Origin: Erodium maritimum
Lineage: Eukaryota > Streptophyta > Magnoliopsida > Geraniales > Geraniaceae
Length of the DNA stretch: 64,000 nt
Assembly: GCA_963921825.1 (NCBI GenBank)
Contig: OY997594.1
Location: forward strand, 10,669,001 to 10,733,000
Reading direction: 5' to 3'
Shown here: in pieces, positions 37,916 to 49,584 of the stretch
Layout: every line of letters begins with the position of its first letter
Numbering within the stretch: position 1 is the first letter of the stretch
Made by a program: the position numbers and the translations under genes
The notes under the pieces: generated by a model
Seen by the model: only the letters and a program-made list of their open reading frames with translations
The model's database searches: none
Told to the model about the DNA's origin: nothing

Positions 37916-38794
37916 ATGAAGCAAATGAAGAAGAAGGTGATGGTGGCAATAGATGAGAGCGAGTCGAGTTACTACGCCCTCATGTGGGTTCTTAGCAATC
38001 TCAAGAAATCAATTGAGAGCACCAAGCTGGTCATTGTTGCAGCCCACACTCTCCTCACAAGTAATATCTCTGTTTCACCATCGCTCGGCTTTGCCAGCTT
38101 GTATTTTTCAGGCAGACCAAGTAAGTCCTCTTCTTTCTGGTTTCTTGTTACATTTTAATTCATGTGTCAAGAGTCTTGTTCTGTTTAGAGTGATGTCCTA
38201 AACTGCTACTTATATATGTTCATTTGTATTTTTGTGCAGCTGTGAATATGCTTGATTCTGTTCAAGAGAGGAATAGGAAGGTTTCATTAGGCCTATTGGA
38301 GAAAGCTAAAAGAATTTGTGCTACTCGAGGGGTTTGTTCAACTCCGTTATGATATTTTCTTTATCAGCTATATATGAGTAGTAAGATCGGTTTGAGCTCA
38401 AGACTTGAATCATTTTGGTGTTCACAGGTAGATGCAGAGACATTTCTGGAGTTTGGCAATCCAAAAGATGCTATTTGTAATGCTGTCTCCAAGCACCAAA
38501 TCAACCTACTTGTTGTGGGTGACCATGAAATTGGAATTTTCAAGAGGTTAGTTAGCTCCTTTTTCTTTTTTGTGTATGTTTCATGAATCAGACTATTAAC
38601 ATGAAGAAACAGCTACTTCCCTGGTTAATGAAAAAAATCATCATATTGTTTGGAAAACTAAGACAATGTGGTTTATAACATCATTATCTATAACGAAATG
38701 AGTTCCACATGACAGGGTCTTCGAGGGGAGTATCAGCCAATATTGCCTCCAAAATGCAAAGTGTCCAGTTCTTGTTGTGAAGAAGGCAGAGTAA
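37916..38794 (+). CDS. Universal stress protein (USP), tandem copy 2
   Basis: UspA-fold protein of 164 residues from four exons: 37916-38120, 38240-38331, 38428-38546 and 38716-38794, all with GT/AG borders. Exons 2, 3 and 4 have exactly the lengths of those in copy 1 (92, 119 and 79 bp). It opens KKKVMVAIDESESSYYALMWVLSNL and ends ...EGSISQYCLQNAKCPVLVVKKAE. The nucleotide loop reads GDHEIGIFKRVFEGSIS: the fourth-position Gly is Glu, the conserved basic-site Gly-Ser is present, and Leu before it is Glu. ATP binding is therefore doubtful. It would be expressed from its own promoter. Confidence 0.9.
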
Positions 38795-39520
38795 AAGGGA
38801 TTTCACCGTTTTCTGCAGATTAATTACATATGGTTTTAATGTAAGATAAACAGAGAAAACTGGAAATATCGTGTTTGTGTCACTGTGTATTATATTAGCC
38901 GATCACATTTGGAATTTCTTCAACTTTAGTTATGGAGTAAAACCTAAAATACGCCGTCGGATTACATGTTCGACCCTATTTACCGTGTTTCCTTGTCCTC
39001 TTGGGTTCATATGTAGAATTTCAGTTTATTATAACTTATATGTACAAGTCCAATGATACATATGAGAATGTCGTTTTTTAAGATTAAAATTTATATGGTT
39101 ATCATGAGCTGAACCCTGATCATCAGGTCATGCGATCAAGATTTTAAGCACGTTCAACTAATAAAATATTTTGATTATCAAATTTAAACGAGCAGTAGAA
39201 TGGTCTAACCATGAGATCATCCACAATATGTATGGAGTTAAAGATTAGTTAGCCTGTTGTACACCGACTAACCAGTTAGATGCACATGTAATTGTGAAAA
39301 TGACAAGAAGCTCATTTGACAAGTACAACATAGTATCATGAATCTGAAAGTCACATCTCCGCATAAGAAATGAGTCATCGAGAAGAAATATCCAAGGTGT
39401 CACATGTACAAGCCCCTTTCAAGTTTGACTGACCGTTATGACCTGAAAACCCCCGCCTCTTGTTTTCCAACTACCGAACCACTTAGGTGGTAATAACTCA
39501 AAACGGATAAACTCTACCTC
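38795..39520. other. Spacer between stress gene copies 2 and 3
   Basis: AT-rich, no gene seen. Confidence 0.4.
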
Positions 39521-39528
39521 TATATATG
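39521..39528 (+). promoter_or_regulatory. TATA box of USP copy 3
   Basis: TATATATG follows a CTCTACC stretch 54 bp before the start codon, so the 5' leader would be very short. Confidence 0.45.
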
Positions 39529-39574
39529 AACCATCCACATATGAACAAGTAGACTAGTTTCTAAAATTAAAAAA

Positions 39575-40408
39575 ATGGGAGATTTGGTGGTAGGAGGAGG
39601 AGAGAGGAAGGTGATGGTGGCTATTGATGAGAGTGAGTACAGTTACTATGCTCTGATGTGGGTTCTTGACAATCTCAAAGAGTCTATCGAGAGATGTCCT
39701 CTTGTGATTCTCATGGCTCAGTCTCCTCCCAGTCACAACCTCAGCTTTGCTGCTCCTCTCGGCTCTGCTCGCATCTACTGCTCCATTCCTGCAGGTTATG
39801 TTCCTTCCCCATCTCCCCTGCTTTTTTCTACTTTATCTATCAGTTTGAGTTTTTAGTTGAGTCGGTCCTCTAATACTTGACAAGGGTATTGAATATATTT
39901 GCTTACTCCTGAAAATGTTATGGAACTGAGGGATATAGATTGTGTTGCAGCTCCAATTGTGAATTCTTTGAAGGACAATCAGACCAAGCTCACAACAGCC
40001 CTCTTGGACAAAGCTAAGAACATTTGTGCTGGCCGAGGGGTATGCTATATTTTACAAGATTGATGGTCAATTTATATTAAGGGGAATTATGTTTATTTGA
40101 ATTGGTCATAACTATTTTGTTTGTGTAGGTAAGTGCAGAAACTATCTTGGAGATGGGGGATCCCAAAACTGCAATATGCAGTGCAGTTCAAAAGTATAAT
40201 ATCAGCATGCTTGTTATGGGAGAGCGCGGTCTTGGAAAGATTAAAAGGTTACTTCCCTTTCCTCCTTAATATATGTTCAATCATACCACCATCACAGGCT
40301 CTTCTTACCAGTTGGTTTCTATTGTGATTCAGGGCACTCATAGGGAGTGTAAGCAGCTACTGTGTTCAATACGCCAAGTGCCCCGTTCTTGTTGTCAAGA
40401 AACCTTGA
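39575..40408 (+). CDS. Universal stress protein (USP), tandem copy 3
   Basis: UspA-fold protein of 167 residues from four exons: 39575-39794, 39951-40039, 40129-40247 and 40333-40408. It opens ERKVMVAIDESEYSYYALMWVLDNLKESIE and ends ...IGSVSSYCVQYAKCPVLVVKKP. The loop reads GERGLGKIKRALIGSVS, which keeps the G-x-x-G...G-S nucleotide-binding pattern. This copy is thus the most likely to bind ATP or AMP. Its second exon is one codon shorter than in copies 1 and 2, and its first is longer, with a Gly-rich start. Its stop is only about 190 bp from the stop codon of the convergent nuclease gene. Confidence 0.9.
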
Positions 40409-40596
40409 ACAACAATCCTACACTACACCAAATAGGATCATCTGTTCATTAAGTAGGACCTTCCTTGTATTTCCACTCAATGTCATCTACTATTACTAGT
40501 TAATCCGAATAAACTTGTTTATTACTTTTTGTTTCACATTACACACACGCCTTTCTTTAACAGAAATATTTGATTGATATGCATTATGCACTTGAT

Positions 40597-42124
40597 TCAA
40601 CTAAATATGCGGTTAAGAGTGGCCGCCAAACGAACTCCACCTTGAGCTAATCGCCAGCTGATTATGGGCCAGCGAGAGAGGAAATAATCATCTGCAATAG
40701 ACCAGAGATTAGTAAACAAGCTACAAGTATTATGGTTCAATCCAGAACAAAATATTGCTTACCTTCTAGTACAGAATCTTGAGATACGCCTTTATATGCC
40801 CAATCACATGCTGCTTTAATGCCTTCAGATGCATATCTGCATATGTTTACCAAACATCATAGTCTTTTTCTGATAAAACTAGAATAAAGCAAAACCTTAA
40901 ACACATGTTTGTTTAGCTTGTGACATACATGTCCGGGCAGGCTGTGTTATTATTACTACAGGTCTCCCATTTCTTCACTTGATCTGCCCACTCAGTCTGG
41001 TATGACACCAAAAAAGCTCCATTAGGGTGCATGAAATAGGATAAAACACATGCCAACTAAGTGTGTTTCAGAAGCTAAAGTACCGTGATGTTCGTTTGAA
41101 TTGCATTGATAAGATCATCCACATTGGTATCGTAGAATCTTTTTTCAGATGTCTCGATTATGTCGGTATCCCATACCTGCATAATTGTACATGATAAGCA
41201 AAGAATGAAGTAATTCAAGCAAGTCGAATGGGCATTACTTGCACTCACATGGTGAAGAACTGATTTCCTCCTATACCAATGGACGTCAATGGTGTTGCCT
41301 CCTCTGTCTGATGTGAAACCCACATGAAGAGGCTGCATTTACAGTTAATCCAAATTTTACCAACCAAGTAGCTTAAAAATGCTAATGCTTTGTCATATGA
41401 TGGTTTCTTTACCTGATGAATGTCTCCCACAAAATGAGAGAGGAAGAGAAGTGCTTCTGTGAGGTTATCTGATAGACATGCCCAATTCATTGCATAAATA
41501 AAACATATACAAGTTCAAGTTATGCAACATATTTAGTGCAAAAGAAGAATTTACATTGAGCTTGAGGAGAAGCATTGCTGTTGTAGGTGAGAAGCTGAGT
41601 GGTGTAGTTGTTAATCGCCCCTGCAACGCACCTTCCTTGCACTCCACTTTCATCTTTGCAATCCCCTAAAGAAGGTTCCAAGCATTAAAAAGTTGAAACT
41701 AATCCAAGGTAAGCAGTAGAGAGTGAGGATTAATTAAGGCTCACTGTTGTAGTTGTAAGTGCAAAGTTGATCAGGAGTGTTGAGATAGTGAAGGGGAGAT
41801 GACCAGTGGTAGCGGAACTTGACACGATCAGCCCATAAACACAAGCTCCCCAAATCGTTGTCTGCATAATCTGGAAGCAATTTCTTCACTGCATCTGCTG
41901 CAGCTTCACTCAACCTAGACTGTCACAACAACAGTTATAACATAACATAACATGAGTACAGTAGAGTAGAGTAGAGTAGCAAGAAAATGGTAGAGATTTG
42001 GAGAAACCTGAGCAATCCTGCAGATGGTGAAATGGCCATCAGTTCCCCAAGCATGAATATTGTAGGGAAAGTGGAGCATAAGCAGTAAGGCCAAAGCCAC
42101 CATGTCTACTCTGCACCACCCCAT
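40597..42124 (-). CDS. Secreted S1/P1-type nuclease (bifunctional nuclease/ENDO family)
   Basis: Zinc-dependent enzyme that degrades RNA and single-stranded DNA in the secretory system, vacuole or cell wall; relatives act in senescence and programmed cell death. Nine exons on the minus strand (complement): 42008-42124, 41745-41919, 41555-41665, 41413-41468, 41249-41332, 41084-41176, 40929-40996, 40763-40836 and 40597-40691, giving 290 residues. A signal peptide (1-25) ends at Ala, and the mature protein starts Trp26-Gly. The P1 nuclease zinc ligands are all present by spacing: Trp26, His31, Asp70, His83, His107, Asp111, His117, His141 and Asp145. N-glycosylation sites (such as NLT at 97) and paired cysteines fit the family. 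I start at 42124 because the in-frame GTG at 42142 is not a normal start. The closest plant type (BFN1 or an ENDO paralogue) is not settled. Confidence 0.93.
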
Positions 42125-43030
42125 CCTCTTGCTCTCCACCACACAATCCTATGTATTTGTGCTCCTCCTTTTCTTATAGGATTGGAGAAACCTCAAACGA
42201 GATGGTGTTGAGTTCTTGGTGTGAACACATGAATAGCACCAAATCTCAATTGATATATTCTTAGACGTTTCACTTGGACTAATTTATTACGACATCAAAC
42301 CAATTTATCACTATCTTAGTATATAAACATTTTATTCTCCTATTTACAAGTAAAAAAAACACCAGATTGATATTGACAGGTAATGTTTTAGTATCGTTAT
42401 TGTGACTTAAATCCCGATATGATTAAATCAGAGAGGTAAAACACTTAAGTTTGATTATGTTTTAATTAGACAAGAAGTGATTTAGTATGATTACATTTTG
42501 GAGGACACGGTATGATAGATATATTAAGGAGATGTTGCGTTACGGGTACGTGGGTGGGAAAGGAAAGCAACCTTTTTGGCATTGTCGTCTTATGTGGTGT
42601 GTTGGGTTTCCTTTGAAAAAAAAACGAAGTCAGTTTTGTCAAAAGAAGAGAGTAATAAAGGCAGCAGATTCTGACAGAATGGAGGAAACTTGAGGGGTTG
42701 TTAATTATAATTATTACTTTACAATTATATTTAGATGTAATTGGAAAAAATCAACCTGATAAGAGAAACAACGGATATTCAGGCATCAATAATTATACTT
42801 TGTGATTGTGTCATAATGATTGGTTTGAATCGTAATGAGGAGGGTGTGAATCAGTTGGAAGTATCCATATTTATCAACCACATGCAGTGCAGACTTGAAA
42901 AGACATGTAACAAAACGCTTTCACAATGGGCCTAATTGCCCAACAAAAACTCAACTACATGTAGTATGGGCTTTGTCAGTTGTAAAAGTCAGCAATTGTG
43001 TTCTCTAGTCTCTACCACACACAACCAAAC
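42125..43030. other. Nuclease upstream region and spacer
   Basis: AT-rich. On the minus strand a CTATAAGAA sequence at about 42172-42180 lies 50 bp before the nuclease start codon and could be its TATA box. No gene seen. Confidence 0.35.
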
Positions 43031-43039
43031 CCCCCTTTA

Positions 43040-44345
43040 AATTATGGGTACTTAGGCTATCAGAGTAACGTCGAAACGTACATATTTGGGTCGTCGAATC
43101 AGATGTAGCAGTAGAAAAACATGTCGAATATGCGGCGTAAAGTCGGGTCTACGTCGAATCTGTGAAAGCACAAATTCAACGTCGAGGGTTCTGTAGACTC
43201 AGCGAGCCGTCGAATCGACAGTTTCAAGACCCACCCGAATCTTGGACCGAAGAACCGGGGTGTGCCGCATGGCACGATTCGTGTTTAAATGTCCTTAACG
43301 CTTCGTCTTCCTCACAATTCTTCTTCAACGCTTTTTCTTCCTCCGTTTTTTCGACTTCCTCCACCATCGTCGTTTCTGCCATCACCGTTTCCACTTCCGG
43401 CATATCTCCACCGCCGTGTCTACCACCGGCGACTCTCCCTCTCCGTTTCTCCCTCACATTCCCAAACGTCCGACTTTCTGCCACCACCATTTCCACCGAA
43501 GTGTTTTCTCGACCGAACGAAAACACCATTTCTCCAGCGTTGTTTCTCCACCACAAGAGCGACACTATAGTTTCTCCACTAGAATTACGTCGACACAGCT
43601 GCTTGTCCACCTCCCATGTCTCTGACGTTCGATTCTCTTCTAATGGCCGAAAAAACCCTTGTCGAAGCGTCTTCCACGGTGTCGGGCTCGAGCTCAACCC
43701 CCCGTATCTTGGCCAGCCTGAACCGAGAACGTAAATCCCGTTGATGCTCTTGTATGCACAACTTAACGTCAACCCGTCGAGAATGCTACGCATGTACCGC
43801 AAATGGAGTCGGCCCGAAAAGGTCATGTTGGTATGTGTGTGGATCAAAATGGCGGACCAAGGGGTTGATCAACATGGCGATGCATATTGGGATGACATAC
43901 GGGGGGAGCTCGCCACATGACCCGTCAAACCCCGACGACTGAGCGGTCCGATGAGAACTACAACTATCATTGGACCGTCGTCAACCGGAAGGTCAAGTGT
44001 TTCAATGAGTGTTGGTCGGAGATGAAGCACATTTACCAACCCGGTTGGTTCGACGCTCAGGTCATGGGCATTGCAAAGGAGGTGTATGCTAAGAGATACG
44101 GACACGAGTTCGTCTGGCAACATTAGTGGATTCTCGGGCGAGACCATCCACGTTGGAGGGTCGTAGACATAACCGTAATCAAAGATAACAAGTGAGCCAA
44201 AAATGGTTTGGAAAAAAACCATCTTTGGCAAAATAGGAGGACCCACATCTGATGCCGAAGAACCTGTAATTGTTTTTGTAGGTGTAATGTGCAAGACAAC
44301 TTGAAATTGTACCTTAGTTGTCCATAATAAAAAATGACAAGTGAC
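43040..44345 (+). pseudogene. PIF/Harbinger-type Myb-like gene remnant
   Basis: A GC-rich block with many GTCGAA repeats. The frame at 43917-44126 and its continuation past one stop encode WTVVNRKVKCFNECWSEMKH, a spacer, then GHEFVWQH and W-I-L-x-x-D-H-P-R-W. That order (W-x-x-I/V-N-R, F-x-x-C, then F-x-x-x-H-x-W-x-x-L-x-x-x-P-x-W) matches the Myb/SANT-like second protein of PIF/Harbinger transposons and related plant NAM-associated proteins. The upstream part (43160-43850) has long Pro/Ser frames but no domain. No transposase and no clear terminal repeats were found, so this is a decayed fragment. Confidence 0.45.
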
Positions 44346-44487
44346 GTGGGTTCCCTAACGTCGAAATTTAGGGAGTGAGTTGGGCTCGCTGCCGGCAGGT
44401 CGGGCGTGGGTCAGGATTCCTTTCCAGATGTTGTTGTTGGTCTTCTTTGACTCGTCTTGGGTTCAATAGATTTCTGGGGAGTTTCGG

Positions 44488-46300
44488 TGTCACGCCCCAA
44501 ATCCGGTTTTGACCAGATTCGAGACGCGACTTAAGATAAAATAATAATAAAGTAATAAAGATAAATAAACGGTTCTCAAATGAAATTTAAAGTTCCAAAA
44601 GTTCCAATGAGTCAACAGCTCGATAAATGTAATAGTAAACGAGTCAAAACAGTAAAAGATAAAGTACGTCGCTAGACACTAGCTAAACCCTCGCCAGCTC
44701 TCAAGTTCCGAGAATCCTGCTAGTACAGATCCCGCTCAACACCTGAAACACAACAAAGTAAGGGGGTGAGCTTACGCTCAGTAGGAAAAGTAGTTAAGGT
44801 TCAGAACCTCAGTTCGTCACCACGGGTAACCGTGCAATTAGGGCATACTGGTAAAGCACAACTATAAAACAAAGCCTACGACAGTTCCCAGTTACCGATC
44901 ACTTTCACAAAGTCATTCACATACTCAGAAGAACGCACAAAGCCAATCAACAGGTATAAAACACACAGCGAAACACACACAGATATCGTACATCAGTTCC
45001 AACGTCTTTGAATGCACAAAGCCATTTGCACTAAGCCACTTATATCGTACTGGACCACACAACATCAGTCCCGATATCTTCCTCTCACTGAGACTGAGGG
45101 TAACATCCTTGACCGGAAATCCCTCAGTCCGGTGTCTTCCGAGCACACAGACCTGGGCCTTACTCACCTACGTACTGGACCGGCATACACTTCGGTCGTA
45201 CATCGCCCCGGACTACGAGTCATCGGGGTACTGATCACGCCATCCTTGGCCTCGATACACTACACCAGAACTATCCCTCGGTGTAAGTATCACTCCGGTT
45301 ACGCCTTCTCTTGGAACACACAACAAGGATATACCACGCAACACAAAGCCAAAACTGGTCTCGGTATACCAACCGGACCATCTCAACATAACACACAGCC
45401 GGTCTATCACTCACCCGGTCATATCACAACCAAGGGTTCACGTTATATCAAACACGGCACACTTGCCCACACACAGTCACAACATGCATCATCGAGTATA
45501 ATCTTATTTAGACTCTCACACAACGGTTATAACACACAACACGCAATCCTAAGGCTCGACATGGCCCATATACCAGCACGAAAATTCCCAAGAGAAGAAA
45601 GCAAGTACAACTAGTGAATCACATCCTACATGATACTAGGACTCGTCTGGTATTTAATAATCGAAAGCGACTATTCTAGTGAATCACATCCTATATGCCA
45701 ACTAGGACCTTTCTGTTTATTATTTTTCCCTAATCATGCATGCTAGTAACTTTCCGTAATTAAAGCGGTATCTGCTACTTTCCCTACCTCAAGATGATCA
45801 CAACAGCTGCGTCTCCTAGCTGTTGACGTCCTGACCTAACTCCGGTCTTCTCGGGCGAAGTCCAAGTCTGGGTTTAACAGGTAAAAAGTCCAATCAGTCC
45901 CAGTAGTCCAAAGGTCCTCTGATTTGTCAAAATTGTCCTTTAGTTACCATTTTTAAATCATTTAGTTTAAATTAATTCAATTATTAAAACTGCTGACCCG
46001 GATCCGACCCTGATCCAAAAACCAGACCCAGATCCGACCCGGTCCAGAACCCAGACCCGACCGGGCCCAGAACCGACCCCGAACAGGCTCCAGACCCGAC
46101 CCAGACCCGATCCAGACCCGGACCTTATATCTGGGCCTGGCCCAAGGCCCGTCCTGATCCAGGCCCGTGTCCTGGCCCAAGATGATCCTGGCCCAACTCC
46201 GTCCAGGCCCAAGCCTCAGCCTGACCCAAGGCCCGCTCAGGCTCGAGTCCGAGCTGGTTCCAGCTCCGGCGAAGCTAAGGTTCTCCGGCCGCCGTCGACG
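44488..46300 (-). mobile_element. LTR copy e of the long-LTR family, reverse orientation, truncated
   Basis: Starts TGTCACGCCCC at 44488 and has the hairpin at 44767-44780 and a GACCCG/CCCGAC-rich tract at 45990-46260 like that of copy d. It breaks off near 46300, where LINE-like sequence begins. A fossil fragment without coding sequence. Confidence 0.6.
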
Positions 46301-47303
46301 GTGTCCTCCGCTTTCTTGTAGTAGGACGTGTTTCTTGCCTTCGGCTTCAAGATCGTGGGGTTAAGGTTGGGACTCTCCATTCTTGGTGACTGTTGGTGTT
46401 GGCCACAACTCGATCTCGACTATGCTGGTTTGGTAAGAAGTGTTTCTGTTTTCACTTCCCACCTAGCGGTGTTTTGTTGAGGTCGGGGTCAGATTGGTGG
46501 ACTCTGTCATCCGCTTCTCCTATGACTTGGCTTGTGTCCGGTAGAAATACCGGGTCCTCTTTTAGGCGTTTCTCGGTCTTGGCTGGAATCGTGAGGAGGA
46601 CTGGGCGCGAGTTCATCTCTTGGGCTTCTGGGTAGAGGTTTTGCTCTTTTGAGGTTTAAGCTTTTCCCTTTCCTTGTTTGGTTAGTTCTCTTCGCCCTTT
46701 TCCTAGCATCTCTACGCGTAATGGCTTCGCTTCTTCTCGACCTGGTGTGGTTCGAGCTCGTCGGTTATAGGTGTTGGCCGTCGACCAGGGTCATGGGCGC
46801 AGTTTGTCCGCTTCAGAATTCAATTGCTAGGGTTTGGATGGTTTCGAGGCTAGGAGTCATTTTCTTTCAAGGTTAGGGACTAGTTCTCCTCTGGGTCTTG
46901 ACTCAAGAAGGAAGAAGCTTTCTCCCAAATGTGCTTCATGGTGGATAAATTTGGGTATTCTAGACCCGGTTTTAGAAAATTTGAGCTTCATGGTGGATAA
47001 ATCTGGGTTTCAGGCCTGTTGTGATTTTTAGTTTCTTTGGAGAGATTCTGTTGTGTTTCCTGATTGTTTTTGTTTTTATGGGTTTGTATACCATTCTTGT
47101 TGTTGTATTTCTTTTAGCGCGTTCTTCTGGGTTTGCATACCTTATCTTGGTTGTTGTTTTCTTTCTGTTATGTCTTGTATTCGCTTATAAGTCGATATGT
47201 CGATCATCTTAGGGTTTCCTTTTGTGGATCCGTAGTTGGGTCTTGTAACTCCTATTTCACCTCATTAGAGGTTTCAATTAAATTTTCTTTACCGATAAAA
47301 AAA
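46301..47303 (+). mobile_element. LINE-derived 3' fragment, ending CCGATAAAAAAA
   Basis: T- and G-rich sequence without a reverse transcriptase frame, ending in CCGATAAAAAAA at 47292-47303. It shares the tail type of the copies ending at 14594, 28672 and 48825. The start is set only by the end of LTR copy e. No target duplication found. Confidence 0.45.
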
Positions 47304-47403
47304 GAGTTGGATATAATAGATAAACTAACTATTGGATTCAAAATTCGGGTGAGTGTTTGTCATGCTCTCGGTGTAATAAGGTTAGGGAAGGTTGTAGTTT
47401 TCC

Positions 47404-47422
47404 GGGGGGGGGGGGGGGGGGG
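47404..47422 (+). repeat. G-run of about 19 bases
   Basis: An uninterrupted G tract, able to form a G-quadruplex on the plus strand. Its exact length may be a sequencing approximation. Confidence 0.7.
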
Positions 47423-47518
47423 AGTTTTTGTATGGTAGGATTGCGGTGTTTTTCTCTTTCGCTATTTTTAGGGTGTGTAGCCTCGTTTTTTTAAATTTGC
47501 CTAATTTTCAAAGACATC

Positions 47519-48845
47519 AATAAATCCTTGCAGATCAAGCATAAATAAAACAGTCGCTTCTCTCTAAACCCGAACCCTAGCCGCGCTGTTTCTTTTCTCC
47601 TTGCCGCCCTTTTGTCGCCGGCGGTGGCCATGGCGTCCGACCATGGTCATCGTCGGGACCATAGCTCCTTACCCCTTACTTGGTTTCGCCTCTGTTTTTC
47701 GTTTTCTTCTCTCGTGTCTCCCCTTTTGGCTTCTCTTCTTCCCCTTCACCATATCTATCCTCTTTACAGCCTCTGCAACTTTGGGTCGTCGGTCGTCATG
47801 TGATGCTGCGAGAAGTGCGTCGGGGAGGGACAAATGGTGCTTTGTCGCTCGTGTCCTCACCGACAAGCGTGGATATGGTCTTTTGGACTCAAATCTACGC
47901 CCTTTCTGGCCTCTGGTGGTGTTGGCCCTAGTTGGCGCTCACGGTGACTTCCTATGGGGTTTTGGGTGGCTGGTCTTGTTGCTGGATAAGAGGGGACCGG
48001 AGGTGTGGGTCTGAGCCTTCTCTCTCCCTTTGTGGCGGCTTATTTCAGGGTCGAGTGCGAGGACCTTCTCCTCGCTGAGATTGTTGCGATTCTGGGCCTT
48101 GCTCGTCGCTTTGCTGCTGGATTGGACCTGAGGTGCAGTAGCTCGACTTGAAGTCGTTTAGTCCGGACGCGTGCCGATTCAGATCCAGGTGGGATGGCCT
48201 TTCATCGTCTTGCTGGTGATTGGTTGCGGTGCTGCTTCAGCTTCCTTCCCAGGGCTCTTGAGGCTGGACCTCGCTTTCGGATCTGCAGAACTTGGTAAAT
48301 ATTTTTCTCCCTCTTTCATTCTGACTGTTTCTTCCCTTCCTCAACCACGGGTAGTGGTTGGGGCTTCACGATTTCGCGGTGCTGGCCGTCGTGAGGAAAT
48401 TTTCAGTTTTGAGGGGACGGGGGGAGGGGGGGGGGGGGGGGGGGGTTCGGTCTGTATTTCTCAGAGGTGTGTGCTTGTGGTTGTTTGGGCTGATTCACGG
48501 TCGGGGAGCAGTTTCTTCGATTTATTCTGTTTTGGACTTCTGCGTTCACTTTTTGGGGTGATTAGTCCTGGTTAAGTTGGTGTGTATTTGTTTAAGTTTC
48601 AACCTTTTTAGGTTCTGTCTGTATTGCTGCCCTTGTTGGCCTGTTTTGTTCTTCATGTTAGACAAATCAAGTTCTGAGACTATTGTTTTAGTTCTCCCCT
48701 TGTTGGGACGTTCTGAGGCCCCTCTTACGGTGCTCGTTGGTTGTAAGCTTCACTTGAGGATCTGGTCCTTGCCTTTTCCTAAAACTTTTTTAGGGGAAGG
48801 TTTATATAAAAAAATGCCGATAAAAAAAATAAAATAAATCCTTGC
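47519..48845 (+). mobile_element. Short LINE derivative with 13-bp target duplication
   Basis: The element 47532-48832 (1,301 bp) lies between two exact copies of AATAAATCCTTGC (47519-47531 and 48833-48845). It starts with a leader containing CCGAACCCTAGCC and a GCCATGGCG start context, and ends TGCCGATAAAAAAAATAAA. No reverse transcriptase or zinc knuckle is encoded. It contains a run of about 20 G at 48426-48445. With both ends and a clean duplication it looks like a whole non-autonomous unit rather than a 5'-truncated copy. Confidence 0.75.
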
Positions 48846-49584
48846 TTATCAGAAAAATATTGGCAAAATGAGTACTACCTTAAGAGTGGTTCCATGGTGA
48901 TATCATCCTAATTTGCTGTTTCATATAGAGGTAATGTGAAAAGTTATTAACAAATTCCACACGTACATCTTGTATGACCAATCTTACGCTTTACGATGAT
49001 TTTTGGTAATAAAAGACTGACTTAGAGCAAGTCAGCCTGACCCATTAAGGCTTTTGACCTTCCAAAACTCCATCCATACATGCATCTGTTTTTTAATTGA
49101 ATGATTTAGATGATTAGTCAATTTCTAATGCACAAATGTATTCGTGGAGGAGGTTGTTCCACAATTATGTACCATTTCTTCTCCTTCCTCATAAATTTAA
49201 CCAAATCAAACCCCTTGATGTCTATTTTCTGAATATTTTCTCTCATTCTATTAAGTTTATATATGCTTTGTTCATATTCATCCCTAAGTTTGAAATTAGT
49301 TCCCATTTTGTTTTTCTAATTTATGATTTAGTCATAATTAATTACTTAGATTAATTCGTCTAATTAAGTCACAATCTTCTAAATTATTAGGGAATGTATT
49401 AATTAACATTTGACCAACTTTTAATAGCACGGGCTAATAGTTGAACATCGACAGGCTGAAATCTACATGGATTTGGAAGGTACCTGGATATTGCTTGGTT
49501 TGCACCTACTTGTTCTCAACTCAACCTGGCAATCCCTTCAAATTCGTCAATACTTCATAATTAAATTGGAATGGAAGTTTGAAG
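48846..49584. other. AT-rich spacer
   Basis: No gene recognised. Confidence 0.4.

Noticed and set aside
42125-42142. Longer nuclease N-terminus from a GTG at 42142
   Set aside because: The ATG at 42124 gives a normal signal peptide ending right before the mature Trp-Gly start.
43224-43847. 207-codon minus-strand frame as a host gene
   Set aside because: Opposite to the Harbinger-like Myb remnant, rich in Glu/Arg from GTCGAA-like repeats, with no domain seen.
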